A program made the translations under genes and the position numbers. A stretch of 64,000 bases of DNA from Apostichopus japonicus (taxonomy: Eukaryota > Echinodermata > Holothuroidea > Aspidochirotida > Stichopodidae), in the NCBI RefSeq assembly GCF_037975245.1, contig NC_092574.1:5758713-5822712 (forward strand), read 5' to 3'. A model generated the notes under the pieces. The model was not told the origin of the DNA. It saw only the letters and a program-made list of their open reading frames with translations, and searched no databases. Positions 23,654-36,066 of the stretch are shown in pieces; positions within the stretch are counted from its first letter, which is position 1; every line of letters starts with the position of its first letter.

Positions 23654-24028
23654 CAGTGGCGTAGGAAGGTACTTTTGAGTGGGGGGGGGGGGCTGAAGAC
23701 TGATGGCCGGCCTGGGGGAGGGGTCTAAGGGGAGGGGGTGTCCCCCTCCCCCTTTGGAATCTTTTGCATTTCCAGGTGGCCTCAGATGCAATTTGGTGCA
23801 ATATAGCACACTTCAACACCCACTCCATTTTGTAAACTTTTCTATTTCTATTTTCACCTGGCCTTAGATGCAATATGGTGCTCCAAATGAGATTTTTTTC
23901 TCATTTGGAAATGAAAAAGGGGTTTTCTGACTTGCGAACCGGGGGGGCGGAATGATACTTCCGCCCCTCCACATTTTTCACTGGGGGGGGGGGCTGGCGC
24001 CCCCAGCCCCCCGGTTCCTACGCCTTTG
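23654..24028. mobile_element. hAT-like MITE with 8-bp target-site duplication
   Basis: The flanks carry the exact direct repeat GAAGTATG (23646-23653 and 24029-24036). The ends are inverted: CAGTGGCGTAGGAA at the left, and TTCCTACGCCTTTG at the right, which is CAAAGGCGTAGGAA in complement. Inside are two G runs, a palindrome AGGGGAGGGGGTGTCCCC, and CCTCAGATGCAATTTGGTGC, a module shared with the element at 57582-59390. An 8-bp duplication with CAGTGG-like ends is typical of hAT transposons. No transposase remains. Confidence 0.8.
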
Positions 24029-24270
24029 GAAGTATGATGCTTTCATCGGTTTGAGTGCATGTCTATGTATGTATGTGTGTATGTACGTGTGCTCGCGTAC
24101 TCGTACTTGAAGTCCGCGTGCGTTTAAGAATAATCCTTCTTTTGGGGTTTCTGCAATCCCTCTTGCGTTCTTGATAAAATGTAATGTGAACGGTCGCGGA
24201 CTTATGGTGACCTGAGATTTCCGACTAAGTTATAATATCCGCTCTATCCAGTTGTAATTTGGAGGGTATT

Positions 24271-24353
24271 TTTGAACGTGCAATAGGCGTGAGGTATACC
24301 ATGGAGCTGTTTATAGCTCCATGGGTATACCTACGTTGTGTTTGTTCAAATGT
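24271..24353. repeat. Hairpin around GGTATACCATGGAGCT
   Basis: AGGTATACCATGGAGCT and AGCTCCATGGGTATACCT face each other across 6 bp (24292-24332). Weaker outer pairing extends to TTTGAAC and GTTCAAA. It is probably a small fold-back element. Confidence 0.6.
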
Positions 24354-24954
24354 CAGGCCGGGCCTTTCTTAACAGAAACACTACCTAACGACGCTATACG
24401 TAAACACATTTTATTTTTCTTCGCACCGATTCGACCAGCACTGCATAAAAGTCACCGTTAAGTTCGTGAGACTAGAACAAACTGAATGACAGTCCACTTA
24501 AATCTAATAAACTATAATTCATTGTACGCCAAACTCACAGGTTTTTGAAGAGGCCAAAAAAACGGTAATTTATGATTACTTCGAAACGGATGATTTTGGA
24601 CTCGGTTGCTACGGCAGTACTAAAAGGCTAGAACCCTTACGTATGGCCTAGCATATAATGACGTTACATTAGCCTACGCATATACCTTCCTAGGTGTTAA
24701 GACTTAATATGATGCCTTCGATGTTGGATTAGCCTCAAATATGACATCAGCAGTAAAACAGTGACTAGCAAGATCGTTCGCTCATCCATTTGAAATGTTT
24801 GTAAGAAATTTGAATCTGGGTTAACGTGTAATGAATATAGTAAAACGGATTGGTTTGAAATTTGAATACAGTATACTGTTTACGTTTATGCGCAGTGGTG
24901 TATGCAGTAGAACCTACCAAAATAGTACAGCACTATGGCGGGCAATCAGTCTCA

Positions 24955-25470
24955 AATTGTGGGGAATCGACTTATACCGATTTAAATCGACATATACCAA
25001 TTCAATTTCCTTCGACTTATACTAGTTTCCAACAGCTTACAATGACTTCTACCGATTTAAATCGACATATACCAGTTTAATTCTACATATAATCGATCTA
25101 AATCGACATATACAATTTAAATCGATGATAAGTAAAATAAATCGGTATATGTCAATTTAAATCGACAAATACCAGTTTAAATCGATATGTCGAATTAAAT
25201 CGGTATATGTCAATTTAAATCGACATATACCAATTTAATTCGACTTATACCAGTTTCAATCGACATATTTTAGTCGACATATACCAATTTAAAACGATGA
25301 TATGTAAAATAAATCGGTATATGTCAATTTAAATCGACATCTACTAGTTTAAATCGATGATATGTCGAATTAAATCGGTAGAAGTCATTTGCTTTGGACT
25401 TAGGCCTATACCAGTTGAGCAACTCAAATTGACATATACCTATTTAAATCGACATATCATCGATATAGCT
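24955..25470. repeat. Self-complementary AT-rich array of ATTTAAATCGACATATACC
   Basis: The words TTTAAATCGACATATACC, its inverse GGTATATGTCAATTTAAA, and ATCGATGATATGTCGAATT alternate through about 500 bp. Because TTTAAA and ATCGAT are palindromes, the array pairs with itself at many offsets. No coding capacity. Confidence 0.8.
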
Positions 25471-25613
25471 CATTAACATATTCCAAATTCTGATTTTGGT
25501 GATGATGACATGTGAAGATACATCACGTGCAGTCACCTGACAAGGCGGGCGAATAATTAGTTCCAAATTTACCAAGCTATAGCAAGGGTGTTCATCATGA
25601 TTATGTCAATGGT

Positions 25614-25690
25614 AATCAGGGGCCTGTCAAGGATTTTTTAACCCTTGGGGAGGGGGGGGGGCGAATTACTATCTAAGCGGAGACACAGTT
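25614..25690 (+). repeat. Left-end fragment of a MITE of the 21176 family
   Basis: CAGGGGCCTGTCAAGGATTT, a G run, and ACTATCTAAGCGGAG follow in the same order as in the element at 21176. The right end is missing. Confidence 0.5.
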
Positions 25691-25999
25691 AATTTATTGG
25701 TGTACATCTATTAAAACCTCTTATACGGCTACTGTAAAATTTCGTTGAAGGAAATGAAAAAATACCAGATATTTCCGAAACCGAACACTACACATATCTA
25801 CAGTTGGAGGCTGTTCATCCCGGAGCGCCGTTTTCATGCTCACTGATATATGATGTGATATCTGCTGTTTGCTTTAAAATTTCGAATAGTTGAAAGGAGA
25901 CTGAAATAAGTAACTATTATCTGTTTATTGTGTAATGCTCCACCCGGGTGTAACGATGAACCTGGCGGGCTCCTGGCCCAAAGGGGCCCCTATCAGGAG

Positions 26000-26135
26000 G
26001 TCTAAGCAAGGGCGTCCTCAGAAATGTTTACAGGGGGGGGGGGTCAGTAGGTCATAAAGGTGTAACACACTACTTGAGTATACTATCTAAGCGGGGCGCC
26101 ACCATCGGTTGGCGCGGAGCGCACGACGATTTCTT
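26000..26135 (+). repeat. Second MITE fragment of the 21176 family
   Basis: A 12-base G run, then TACTATCTAAGCGGGGCGCC and ACCATCGGTTGGCGCGGAGC. The internal motif with its inverted GGCGC halves also occurs at 57977-58010. The ends are degraded. Confidence 0.45.
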
Positions 26136-27512
26136 TGCCAAAAAATACTCCTAGATCGTCGGAAAAGACACTTCCCGTTCAAGTTGCATTAACACATCGG
26201 TTATTTTGAGATCTCATGTCTTAGGATTTTGACTCTCAATAATTTCAGTAATGCATTATGGGTCCGTATGCAATGAACATAACTAGAGAACTGTCGGTTG
26301 GGGGAAATCATTGAAATGTCAAATGCTTAACTTTTTTTTTTTAATTTGTAATTTTCCAGGGGGAGTGGGCAAGTACTGTATGGAGTATAATGGAGACTAC
26401 TGTACAAATACAGTAATCAAACCTTAGCATAAACCTAATTTCGGCTGAAACTTTGTCTCCATCTAAGCCTAATTTCCTGTGCTTTTTTACTTACCAGATA
26501 CACCGACGGCATTTTTATTCTTACCTTTTATATTATATTTATAGGCAAGCCCTGCCTTCTTTTTCAAATGAACGCAGTTTCAAGTCTGTTGGGTGGTGGG
26601 TTATTGTTTTAGAATTTTTCAAAAAATCGTATGTCGCGATGTTGTACTCAGTACAACATTGGCTGGAATTGGGTTTTAAATAATATACTTCGTTTTCGAT
26701 TATAATAATAAATAACATAACTAGCTCGACACAGACATTAATACCCAATGAGCCCATGATCATGATGTCCGTATCACGTGAAAATATGTATATTGTTTTG
26801 TTCAGTCTTCGCATGAGTTTTTCTTTCCCAGTAAAACGGGCCCTCCCTATCCAAAGAGGTATACCCTTTTTCTGTGCATCAGTATAGCGGTGGCCCCCTT
26901 TTGGTCGGGTCCACCTGGTTAGCACGGTCTGAGCCAATAGGAGTTACGCTACTTTGCCCCACAATCTTTTCATTTCGAAAGACGCACAGTTTCAAGTTCA
27001 TTACACTACACACTGAAGGCTTCGATTCTCTATCTGCCTTCAGTTAAGGGAAGATCTTGGGATTTTCATCCCTATCGCTAGATATTGCTAGATATCCATA
27101 CAGTACAGTGCCCTTGGATTTCTTGGATTTTTCGGGACCTGATCTTGGGAAATTGCAAAGTCGGAAGTGGTCACACTCTATGTAGGTCAGTGCACGATCT
27201 CTAGACGTCACTAATATACCCGATCACTTGTTATCGATGAAGTGGTGTGTTGTCGGATTTTGTCAAGGTCTTGGTACTACGGGCGAAGGTCATTAATTAA
27301 TTAGTTTCGTAACTCATCGGGAAACGATTAGAGGGGTGGGCGTATGTTTGTGGGCGCGCGTTTTCATGCAGATGGGAACAACCTCAAGAAGTGATGGGTT
27401 CGTCATGTTCCCCGACGACTCGGTCGAGTTCGAGACCAGCTACAGTTGGTTTCATAGCACAATTGTACAATTTAAGGGGTCCATACACACACTCGTTATC
27501 ATATTTAGAACC

Positions 27513-27514
<2 letters not shown>

Positions 27515-27558
<44 letters not shown>
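27515..27558. repeat. (TA)n microsatellite
   Basis: About 22 uninterrupted TA units. The surrounding 27336-27651 plus-strand frames owe their Tyr/Ile runs to this repeat. Confidence 0.95.
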
Positions 27559-27560
<2 letters not shown>

Positions 27561-27726
27561 TATCTACATTAGTGAGAGAGGAAATATGGAAACGTCAAAA
27601 ATGGAGTTGGTCGGTGTAAGGGGTAGGGTGAGGCGCTTACCCCCTCCGTAATCCTCGATTCGTCACTGGCTACCCTGTGTTTATAATAGTGATCAGCGCT
27701 GTAATTATGACTGTTCCTCTTATCTT

Positions 27727-27878
27727 CCCGGTATCTTGGGGTTTATCTTCTACTCCCTCCTTTTCTCCTTTTTCTCTCTTTCCTCTTTTTTTCTCCCTCT
27801 TTTTTCCTTCTCTTCTTTTCTCTCCTCTTTTTCTTACCCGGGGCGCACGCGCCCCCAACGCCCCCTGGATACGCGCCT
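27727..27878. mobile_element. Truncated pyrimidine-rich MITE (copy 2)
   Basis: It matches the right half of 21176-21447: CTACTCCCTCCTTTTCTCC, the pyrimidine tract, TTTTTCTTACCCGGGG, and the end CCCTGGATACGCGCCTG. The left end is absent. Confidence 0.65.
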
Positions 27879-27894
27879 GTTGTCCTATATACTT

Positions 27895-27990
27895 TGCTAT
27901 CGACATATTGGCTGCTTATGGACATAGTGGTTGCACTATCAACATGTTGATTCCTTTATCAACATATTGATTGCATAACTACATTGGTTC
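27895..27990 (+). repeat. ACATATTGATTG tandem block (copy 2)
   Basis: GACATATTGGCTGC, GACATAGTGGTTGC, AACATGTTGATTCC and AACATATTGATTGC follow at about 24-bp spacing. This is the same family as 21040-21175, but here on the right side of the pyrimidine-rich element. Confidence 0.55.
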
Positions 27991-27999
27991 TATTCAGTG

Positions 28000-30175
28000 G
28001 CATGTGCAAAGAGGGGGCAGCGGGAGCATGGTTACCCACTTCCGGTCGTCTGGTGGGGGAATGGATTAGTCGGGCGATATTTGGATTCAACTGAGAATGA
28101 ATTGGACCACCACTACGGGTGAACCTGTCCCACCCCAACCCCCCCCCCCTTTCTTTCTGTGTACCTCACACAACGTATTTAGTAGCAACTCTTTGTATAG
28201 AACAAATTTGTAGTTTTGATATGGGTCAGAATACTTCATGTGACGTTAATTATGTTTTCTGAGGGAGGACTCCCAACCTGCATAGGATTATTAAATACTT
28301 CTTCGCCCCAAGAAGTCAACCCCCTGCCTTAATCAGTCGAGGGCATTTGAATGCCCTACCCCACACCTTTGAAATCCTGGGCACGCTACTCATGCGATTA
28401 GCATGTTGGGTGCTTTATCGTCATCGTTGGCTTTTTGTCAGCGGTGTTCTCCAGAGTGAAACTTCAAAGAAGTTTATGTAAGGTTCGTGGAAACAGGGAA
28501 GGTTAACCACGATACTTTAGACCCCAACTAGTGTAAGTCTACAGGTTCGAGAAAAAAATAATAATCATTTTGTGTTTGATTGCGAATTGCAAACAATGTT
28601 AGCAAACTGACCCATGCAACTGGGCAATTATAAGAAATAAAATTGATATTGACCAAAGGAAGACACCCATCGTTTGTCTTCCATGTGCACATGAATTAAT
28701 GAGTCAACAAATACATTTACGTCACGTAGCGAACAACTATTCTTTCATTTTTACAAAATGTCGCGCAGGCACTTTTTTCAAATGATACTAATCACATGCA
28801 ACAACATTGGAAGTATAAAAAATAAAAACTTCAGTATTTTTTTACGGTATATTATACGGCTCTGGTGTGTATCAGAGCCGAATATCTAATTATACAGCTC
28901 TGGTATCTATATATATATATAGCGCCCTCCGTCCCTCGTAGTATCGCTAGTTCGGACTGACTCGGCTTCGACCGCTCAACACGACGAGCCCGGAGCTTCC
29001 AACTACGTTAATCGCCTTTTAATTTTCGCTCAGAAAATTCTTATCTCGTTGGGAAACGTTCCTATTGGACTGCATCGATCTCATTTAGTAGAAGACTTCG
29101 TATTGGAATCGCATTCCTTTGTGTCGTTATATAAACTTTTCGTACTTTGTGAAGGATCTCAACATACTTGTAATCGTATTATGTATGGATCCTGTGTTTT
29201 CTTTTAATTTTATTCGCAACGGACCGACGCAGCGGACCGGGGTTTATGATTGCTGTGCTAGACGAACTGGTGAATAATAATTTGGTTTAATTGTGCTACT
29301 GCCAAATAAATATCTGCCAAATACAAAACTGCAGTGCGGTTTCGATGATGCTACATAATAATCTTATATGAATGTGACAAACTAGGCTGTAGCGTATAGC
29401 CAGGATGAACAACATAGTTCAAAGAAGTCCAGTAAAAAGCATTGAGACATGACAAACATGATACACATTGGCAGCTGATAACAGAGATGGACACTTTTCT
29501 TGTATGCAGCATACAGATTGATCTCTCCCAAAACAAGAGGCTTCTTCTCAGGCCTCGACAAATATTTTTAAAAGTACTCGCTATTTGGGGACCGTGACTA
29601 AAAACATACTCTCGAAAACGCAAAATTCACTCGGCACTGTGATTGATGTTCAAGTCTCAGATCTACAACATGAATACTTTCTGGGAACACAGGTTAGGCA
29701 ACCAAAGCGATCTTTTACGCAATGGAAAGCTAAGGTTGAAAGAGCCTCTATCTTCGACTCCAACTGGTGCTGAGTGAAATCTTTGCAAATAAAAATCAAG
29801 ACTCCTTAATCTGTTGTTTATTTTGCGAATTATGACTGATGGCATGTCGGAAATGCCTCAAGACATAATTTAGAGATTTGGCCAGCTTAAGTGCTGGTAT
29901 TCTGAAACGAAAGTTTTAACAATGATTATTTGTTATTAGTCTACCTGCATATACATTACTCTGCCATGCGCATAACCACCCCGTCGTGGTATCTATGTTT
30001 GATAATGTTTTTAATTGGGTGAGAAATGAAAATATGGATATTGATTTTTATTTAGATTCTACGGATGCCCATACACTTATTTCCAATTGTAAACAGCTTC
30101 CTATAGTATTCTTATGAGGCGTAACGCACATGTTATCTAATAGGCTGGTCGGTGGGAGTTATAGTAGATTATAAA
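28000..30175. other. No gene recognised: spacer with a locally CpG-rich patch
   Basis: 28920-29000 and 29205-29245 are richer in CG than the surroundings. A small hairpin CGGCTCTG..CAGAGCCG lies at about 28857-28881. A frame at 29585-29773 shares text with the complement of 34858-34935 (CGCTATTTGG, GACCGTGACTAAAAA), suggesting a diverged dispersed repeat. No gene could be supported. Confidence 0.4.
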
Positions 30176-30179
30176 ACAA

Positions 30180-30600
30180 GGTTTCCACAATTTAGCCTCT
30201 GGTGACTCCAAATAACCTTTGACCTCCACAAAAGCAAAGGCCTTCTTGCACTGAACATGTTACAACTACATACTAAATATGAGATAGGTCCAAGCTTCCC
30301 TTCTTGAGATATCGTGTTTACAAGGTTTTCACCTTTGACCCTACATGAACTTTAACCTCCTCTAAAAACAGTAGGTTTTATCTCCTGAATGTGGTCCTCC
30401 CACACACGAAATATGAGATTGGTCCAAGCTTCCCTTCTTGAGATATCGTGTTTACAAGGTTTTCACCTTTGACCCTACATGAACTTTAACCTCCTCTAAA
30501 AACAGTAGGTTTTATCTCCTGAATGTGGTCCTCCCACACACGAAATATGAGATTGGTCCAAGCTTCCCTTCTTGAGATAACGTGTTTACAAGCAAGGATT
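30180..30600 (-). repeat. GGTCAAAGGTCA-type repeat with 134-bp tandem duplication
   Basis: Minus-strand copies of the family seen at 9486-9925. The stretch GAGAT.GGTCCAAGCTTCCC begins at 30281, 30415 and 30549, giving a 134-bp period with two full units and one partial unit. Units 1 and 2 are nearly identical, so the duplication is recent compared with the family. Confidence 0.8.
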
Positions 30601-31930
30601 CACACAGGCGTACATACCTACATACACACATAACTGCACAGGTTGCGATATCGATTATCATCGTAACCAAAACTTAAGTTGCGAAAAATTATTATTATTA
30701 TACTGTGCACACGCCATTACATGACGGACCTGAAAGATCCCTTGATCATACCAGCACAACCACCGTACACATCATGAAGATGTAATGCATACGCATATAT
30801 AACCTATGTATGTTATATCTTATACCAAGTTGCAGGTGTTGTTGATGCGTACATGATTTGTCATCAAGGATCAATGCATATATTGTCCCATATGATATGC
30901 AGTAGGCACCACACAAATATAGGTAAAAGCCCTCAATCTAGTACTATTGATACGATACTTTAAGGTAGCAATACCACCATGCAAGACTCCATGAATCAAC
31001 TCCCCTATACCACCGGGTACACACCCGGTGTGCTGCGGTACATGCACACGTAAATGGTAAAGTCAAGCCCCTGCTGCTTTAATTTAAATCACGACCTCAC
31101 ACAGCTGTCTCTAAAATGTGGATCGTGGGGCTGTCAGTGCGTGTTCAGAATCCCCATGAAACTCACCTTGGCCTTGAACTTGAACCTATCATGAATCAAA
31201 TAAATACTCATACGTATGTTGATGTGTATAGGATGTCAGTACCAACTTTTTAATCTGAAACTACGAAACCCCAACAACACAACAAAAGTATGTCTGTTTT
31301 TAGAAAAGGAGACTATTTCTAAAGTTACTTTCTTCAAATAAAATATCGAAACAAAAAAATTGAAAATATGTGAAAAACGTGGTTCAAATAGTGTGCATCA
31401 TGCTTTCCTGTAGTGCTTAGAAAAGTATGCAGTTTATGGTTTATTTTAGGGCAATTTTTATTTAATTGTTACTCTTCTTTTTTTTTACGTTTTATATCAT
31501 AGTTAGGATGTATGAGGAAGAAAAAGTATATTTTCAAAAATATTGGTAGAGATGTCAAATTTCATGTTTCAAATGAGTAAACTGAAAGTGGGAAAATAAT
31601 GCTTGTGCTACATATTCAAATAATTCAATTCAAGGTGCTCTATTTGTTTTAGTTGCATTATTTCATATTTGCTGATTGGATGGACTGATTTCCTTCATTT
31701 TTTTTAGCGGAACTGGGCAATCACAGTGCCATGCGCCCTCTCCCCTACCCCCCACCCCTACATAAATGGTGACAAAAACCATCCAATATCAAGAAATTTC
31801 GTTTTTTGTTTGTTTTGTTTACACAAAGTCATTTGTAAGTTAGGGGGCCGGGTGTGTGTCTGAGGGGGCAAACAAAACATATTTTAGCACTTAAAGAAGG
31901 ATTGATTAATGATTTTGAAGCAATAGTCAA

Positions 31931-32191
31931 GGAGTGTTAGCTCAGTGGTTAACGCCGGTGCCTTCCAATCATAAGGTCCCCGGTTCGAGTCACTCCAAGA
32001 TTAATGTATATGTCGTCCAGTTAAAGAGTTGTTGACAATTGACAATTCATAATCATGGACGTTAAATATGAATGTAAGAGACTGACTTCTGTCAGCTTGC
32101 GGCTTTGATAAGCCAATGAGGCTTCTTCGCGAGTCCTGCTTGCAGGAGGATCTAAAATACATACATACATACAAAACATAGATACATACAT
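31931..32191 (+). mobile_element. tRNA-derived SINE, family 2
   Basis: The head is GGAGTGTTAGCTCAGTGGTT (A box TAGCTCAGTGG). A loop CTTCCAA follows, as in tRNA-Gly(TCC), then GGTTCGAGTC (B box) and CACTCC, which pairs with the first GGAGTG. An unrelated body of about 150 bp follows (GCCAATGAGGCTTCTTCGCG), ending in an ATACATACATAC tail (about 32157-32190). The anticodon stem is degraded, so it is not a functional tRNA gene. Confidence 0.8.
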
Positions 32192-32547
32192 TTTTACTTT
32201 TTGACAGGTGGAAGAAGTTTTTGGAGTGATAAAGAATCAGGCATAGTAAAAGAATTTTTCAAGACAGAGATAAGACTGATGAAAAGTGCCCGGAAAGTTA
32301 CAGTGTCAGATGTGTCAAAAGAAGCATCCACTTTTGTAAAAAATAGAGATTGGAAGAGCATAATATTGAGAGCCTATTACCTCATACAAAGATGAAGGAA
32401 ATCAAGTTAAGTTTGCTCCTTTCATATACTTTACAATTTCAAATTAACTGCACAAACTACATTTCACCTTTCATGAATGCTTACATTTTGTACGGTACTG
32501 CAGTAATTGTTTATCTGGGCTCAAGGTCTTCTGTTTGATTCTCTACC

Positions 32548-32910
32548 TTTAAAGAATGTGAAGACTCACGTAACAAAGAAACGTCTCATGCCGGTAATCT
32601 GACCTAGTTTCGAACGAGGTGTAACAGAAGTGTTAAACACCACCATCGATCCCAGAAAATACACACACAGCTTGCTACTCTCGGTACTTAGACACTAGTG
32701 TACAGTCAATACATACAGCTACGGTCAATACCCACAACGCAGTGTACATAGTAGCGATGGACATCTCAGGTCTAGATAAAAGACAAATAAGGTATCACGT
32801 TTCATTACTGTCTGCATTTTGTAGCGACAAGAAAAAAACTTTCTCTTGCAAGCGACGGAAAGTTAACTTTTTCAGACCGCGGTTTGGGGCGAGTCTTCAA
32901 TGCCTTTAAA
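32548..32910 (+). mobile_element. TTTAAAG..TGAAGACTC MITE, copy 1
   Basis: The left end TTTAAAGAATGTGAAGACTC and right end GAGTCTTCAATGCCTTTAAA are inverted repeats, with TTTAAA at both borders. Two more copies in this window share most of the 360-bp interior (ATCTCAGGTCTAGATAAAAG; GGAAAGTTAACTTTTTCAGA). No coding capacity. The TTAA at each border recalls piggyBac-type target sites, which is an inference. Confidence 0.85.
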
Positions 32911-33596
32911 TATGCACAGCAAAAGTGTAAGTGAAGTTTATTGTTATCATATCATCATATTCAAGACTGTCATTTTACTTACTCCAATCCAATCCCTTAC
33001 AAATGAAAATCAGTATAGGAGGCTGGTTTGTTCTAACTGCCATTAGCAATCAGAAATTTAGATATAACAGTATAGTTAGAGCAGATGAAGGAAAACCTCA
33101 ATGAACCCCAACAGTATAACAGTATACTACTTCCATTGATACACATGATCCTTGTATTACAGTAATGGCAAGCTACTTGTAGGTATTTTATTTTGTAGGT
33201 GTTTTATAGTTTAATATTACTTGTTCCATCAGAAGAACATGACCTTTGCACCATTAATAGCCTGTTATTAACTTTAACAACACTGTGACAGTTCTGTAGA
33301 TTATACAGACATTTTGGTTCTGCCCTTAGCACTGTGCTCTGTATCTTCATGTGTCCGCCTCCTATAGTGTTCATAATTACCATGAAATATGCAGGACTTG
33401 CCCAGCTTATAGTTTGTTTAGTCAGATGCCTACGGTCCACTCCCTTCCCTTGTACAGGACTCTGTTATTTGTAGAAAGGAAAATACAATTCGAAAGCCTG
33501 TAAATTGACTCCTTTGCTGATGTTATGAAACCAGTTCCACCCTAATGCTAGCGGGAACAAATTATGTGTGTCCCATTATATTAATTGATTTACCAT

Positions 33597-33893
33597 CTAT
33601 AACTTTGCTGCTACTATAGCCAAGTTCACTGAATGAATGGAAACCACATGATAATTATGCAATCTTTTATATATCTGGAACATGGCTTGCCAAAACTTCA
33701 GCTGTGCAATGCCGAATGCACTTTGATAGGACGAGGCGAAGGTTGGCTGACTGTCCCCAATGATACGACTTGCCTGTCTGATCAGAACACCAACACGATG
33801 TGCATCTTCCTTCCTGACGTTGCCTCCCCATGAAACCAAATTATACTGCCAAACACCACAAAAAATAGAGTTATAGAACATGGCAAGAATGTT
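33597..33893 (-). pseudogene. Carboxy-terminal fragment of a LINE reverse-transcriptase protein
   Basis: A minus-strand frame contains MFYNSIFCGVWQYNLVSWGG followed by a basic stretch with VLIRQASRIIG. Non-LTR retrotransposon ORF2 proteins typically end with a similar pattern: 'Y.S.....Y....WGG' and then a short 'R.....I.(K/R)A.RIIG' helix. No catalytic YADD motif or upstream domain is present, so it is a remnant. Confidence 0.5.
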
Positions 33894-33959
33894 GTTATTA
33901 ATTTGAATAATAATCAAAATAATCAGAATAATCAAGCATTTCTTTGTGAAACAAAGAGT

Positions 33960-35805
33960 GCAAGTTCGTTCAAGTCAGTTATACAGTAGTCAGTGCAGTC
34001 AGTCAGTACTAATTGAACATGGCACCGCCGCTGAACTTTTACAAATTCAAGGTACGATGATATACTTTTAAATATTTAGTATGTAGTTGTGTAACGTTCA
34101 GTACATGAAGCACATTGGTTTTTTTGTGGAGGTCAAAGCTCATAAGAATAGGAGGCTGTTGGCAATTGGATATGTGCTTCCGTAGAATCAAATAAAATTT
34201 CGCGAACGAATTCTCATAGGCTTCAGCACGTCGACTAAGGTGCGTATACTTTCGCTAATACAGTACGTGCAAAAGGCTGTATACTCAGTTGTACATACAG
34301 CTGTGCTATTGGGAGTTTTCCGTCGTATTTCGCAATTGTCGAGATTAATTTAACGAGTTTTGAGACAAGTTTGCTGTTGTTGCTGCTGCTAGGATTTTGT
34401 CTTGGAAGGTAGATGCTCTTACAACCTCATATTTTCATTGCGTTAAAGATCGCTTTGATTTAGGCAGTGTATAGTGGAGTAACAGCGATATTTTTCGCGC
34501 ACCAATCTGCAGCTAAAGACAAGATAAGTAATTGGCAAATCGGCGAAGTCGCTCTAATCGAGGAGCGGTGCAAAGTAGCAGTGAGGTACTGTATAGGCTT
34601 AGGACTCGCACAATGATGTAGCTACTGCGTAGTATATGCCTAGTGTATACTAGCTTCCTCATCTTCGTAGGTATTTTTGAAGATGTTTTATATTTAATTG
34701 TTTGAGACATAACAGTAGGCCTAGCTACTTATTTTTTATGATTCTGCGACATGTTTTACTTTGTTAAACACTTACTTTTGATGAAAATAGGTTAAAAGTC
34801 ATACTGCACAGAATACAATTTTCCAATGTGCAATTTACGTAGCACCATGTATCTGCATGAGTGCAGTCACATTGGCGAGTGAAATTTGGCAAGTAGATTT
34901 TTAGTCACGGTCGCCAAATAGCGGAGGCGGAGGTGGAAAAGTTGGGCGTCCTTCGTGTAGGGTTCGGTGTTGACATCACTATAAGAGGTTCGAACAATGT
35001 AATACCTATTTTTATATCATTTTAGGTTTTCCTTCATATTCATCACCACTCATTGCTTTCATTATTATTAATTTTTTGTCTACATGGCTTTATCCTATTT
35101 AAGTGAAAATAATAATAATAGCTTATTAAAATTCATAATTGATAATACAAGACAAACGCAAAACAAAACAGATTAAACAAAACTGTTGAGATAAAGTTGT
35201 TTGACATTTTAAACATATATCTTCCATTTAAAGTTTACTTTCAAGAAATTATTGAACAAGCAAAGTTTCATGCCACAGTTATGTTAAATTTTATTTCAGG
35301 ATAATTATTTTACAACGTGTCAGAAAGTTATACGTCAACAGAAAGAAAAGCACTAAACAACAGTGAAAAGTATTCCGCCAATACATTTTCGATTACAGAG
35401 TACATTTGCCTTACCAGTATAGTACTGCGATGTAGGGTTAAAACCGTTGATATTCTAATGTTCTCTTAACCCGTTATCACACTTTATAAAATATGTCTTC
35501 AGATGAAATTTAAAAGAGTGCAGGATGAGAAAACATTTCGTAAATATTAAAAAATTAAGTCACAAAATGTGGTAAATCATTTAAAAACGAAAACAAAACG
35601 TTTTTTCAATCAACAATGAATTATAATCATCGGTACATTAGCCATATAAAAGAGAAAATGTACACTATAAGTTAACGTAAAATAAAACATAAAACCTTAA
35701 AAGCTTATAACTGTACAAATAGAAGTATTCACATAACATATAGATCGGTGAATAAACTTAGTTGACAGCTAGAGTGTAGAGTTATACAAAATATGCACAA
35801 GCACA
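33960..35805. other. No gene recognised: AT-rich spacer
   Basis: No supportable gene. At 34858-34935 the minus strand resembles 29575-29660 (see there). Confidence 0.4.
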
Positions 35806-36066
35806 CATAGACGTATAGGAGACCAATTTGATTTATGGGGGGGGGGGGGCTGTAACGACTTATTTGCCGTCTATTATCACCCTTCCATATTGGTTATAAT
35901 TATTGGGGAAGTCGGTACAATAATAATGATGATAATAATATCAGTTTAACCATTGAAAAACACATTGCAAATTATATTTCTTTCAGTAGGTGCCCGAAAA
36001 ATTCTCAGCATATTGCCCGGGGGGGGGGGGCTGCAGCCCCTCAGCCCCCCGCCTCCTACGCCTATG
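35806..36066. mobile_element. hAT-like MITE with near-perfect 8-bp duplication
   Basis: The left end CATAGACGTATAGGAG and right end CTCCTACGCCTATG (complement CATAGGCGTAGGAG) form the inverted ends. The flanking octamers are CAAGCACA and CAATCACA (7 of 8). It holds two long G runs, and CTGCAGCCCCTCAGCCCCCC near the right end. Confidence 0.6.

Noticed and set aside
31931..32000. Functional tRNA-Gly gene
   Set aside because: The anticodon stem does not pair and the sequence runs into a SINE body with a simple tail.
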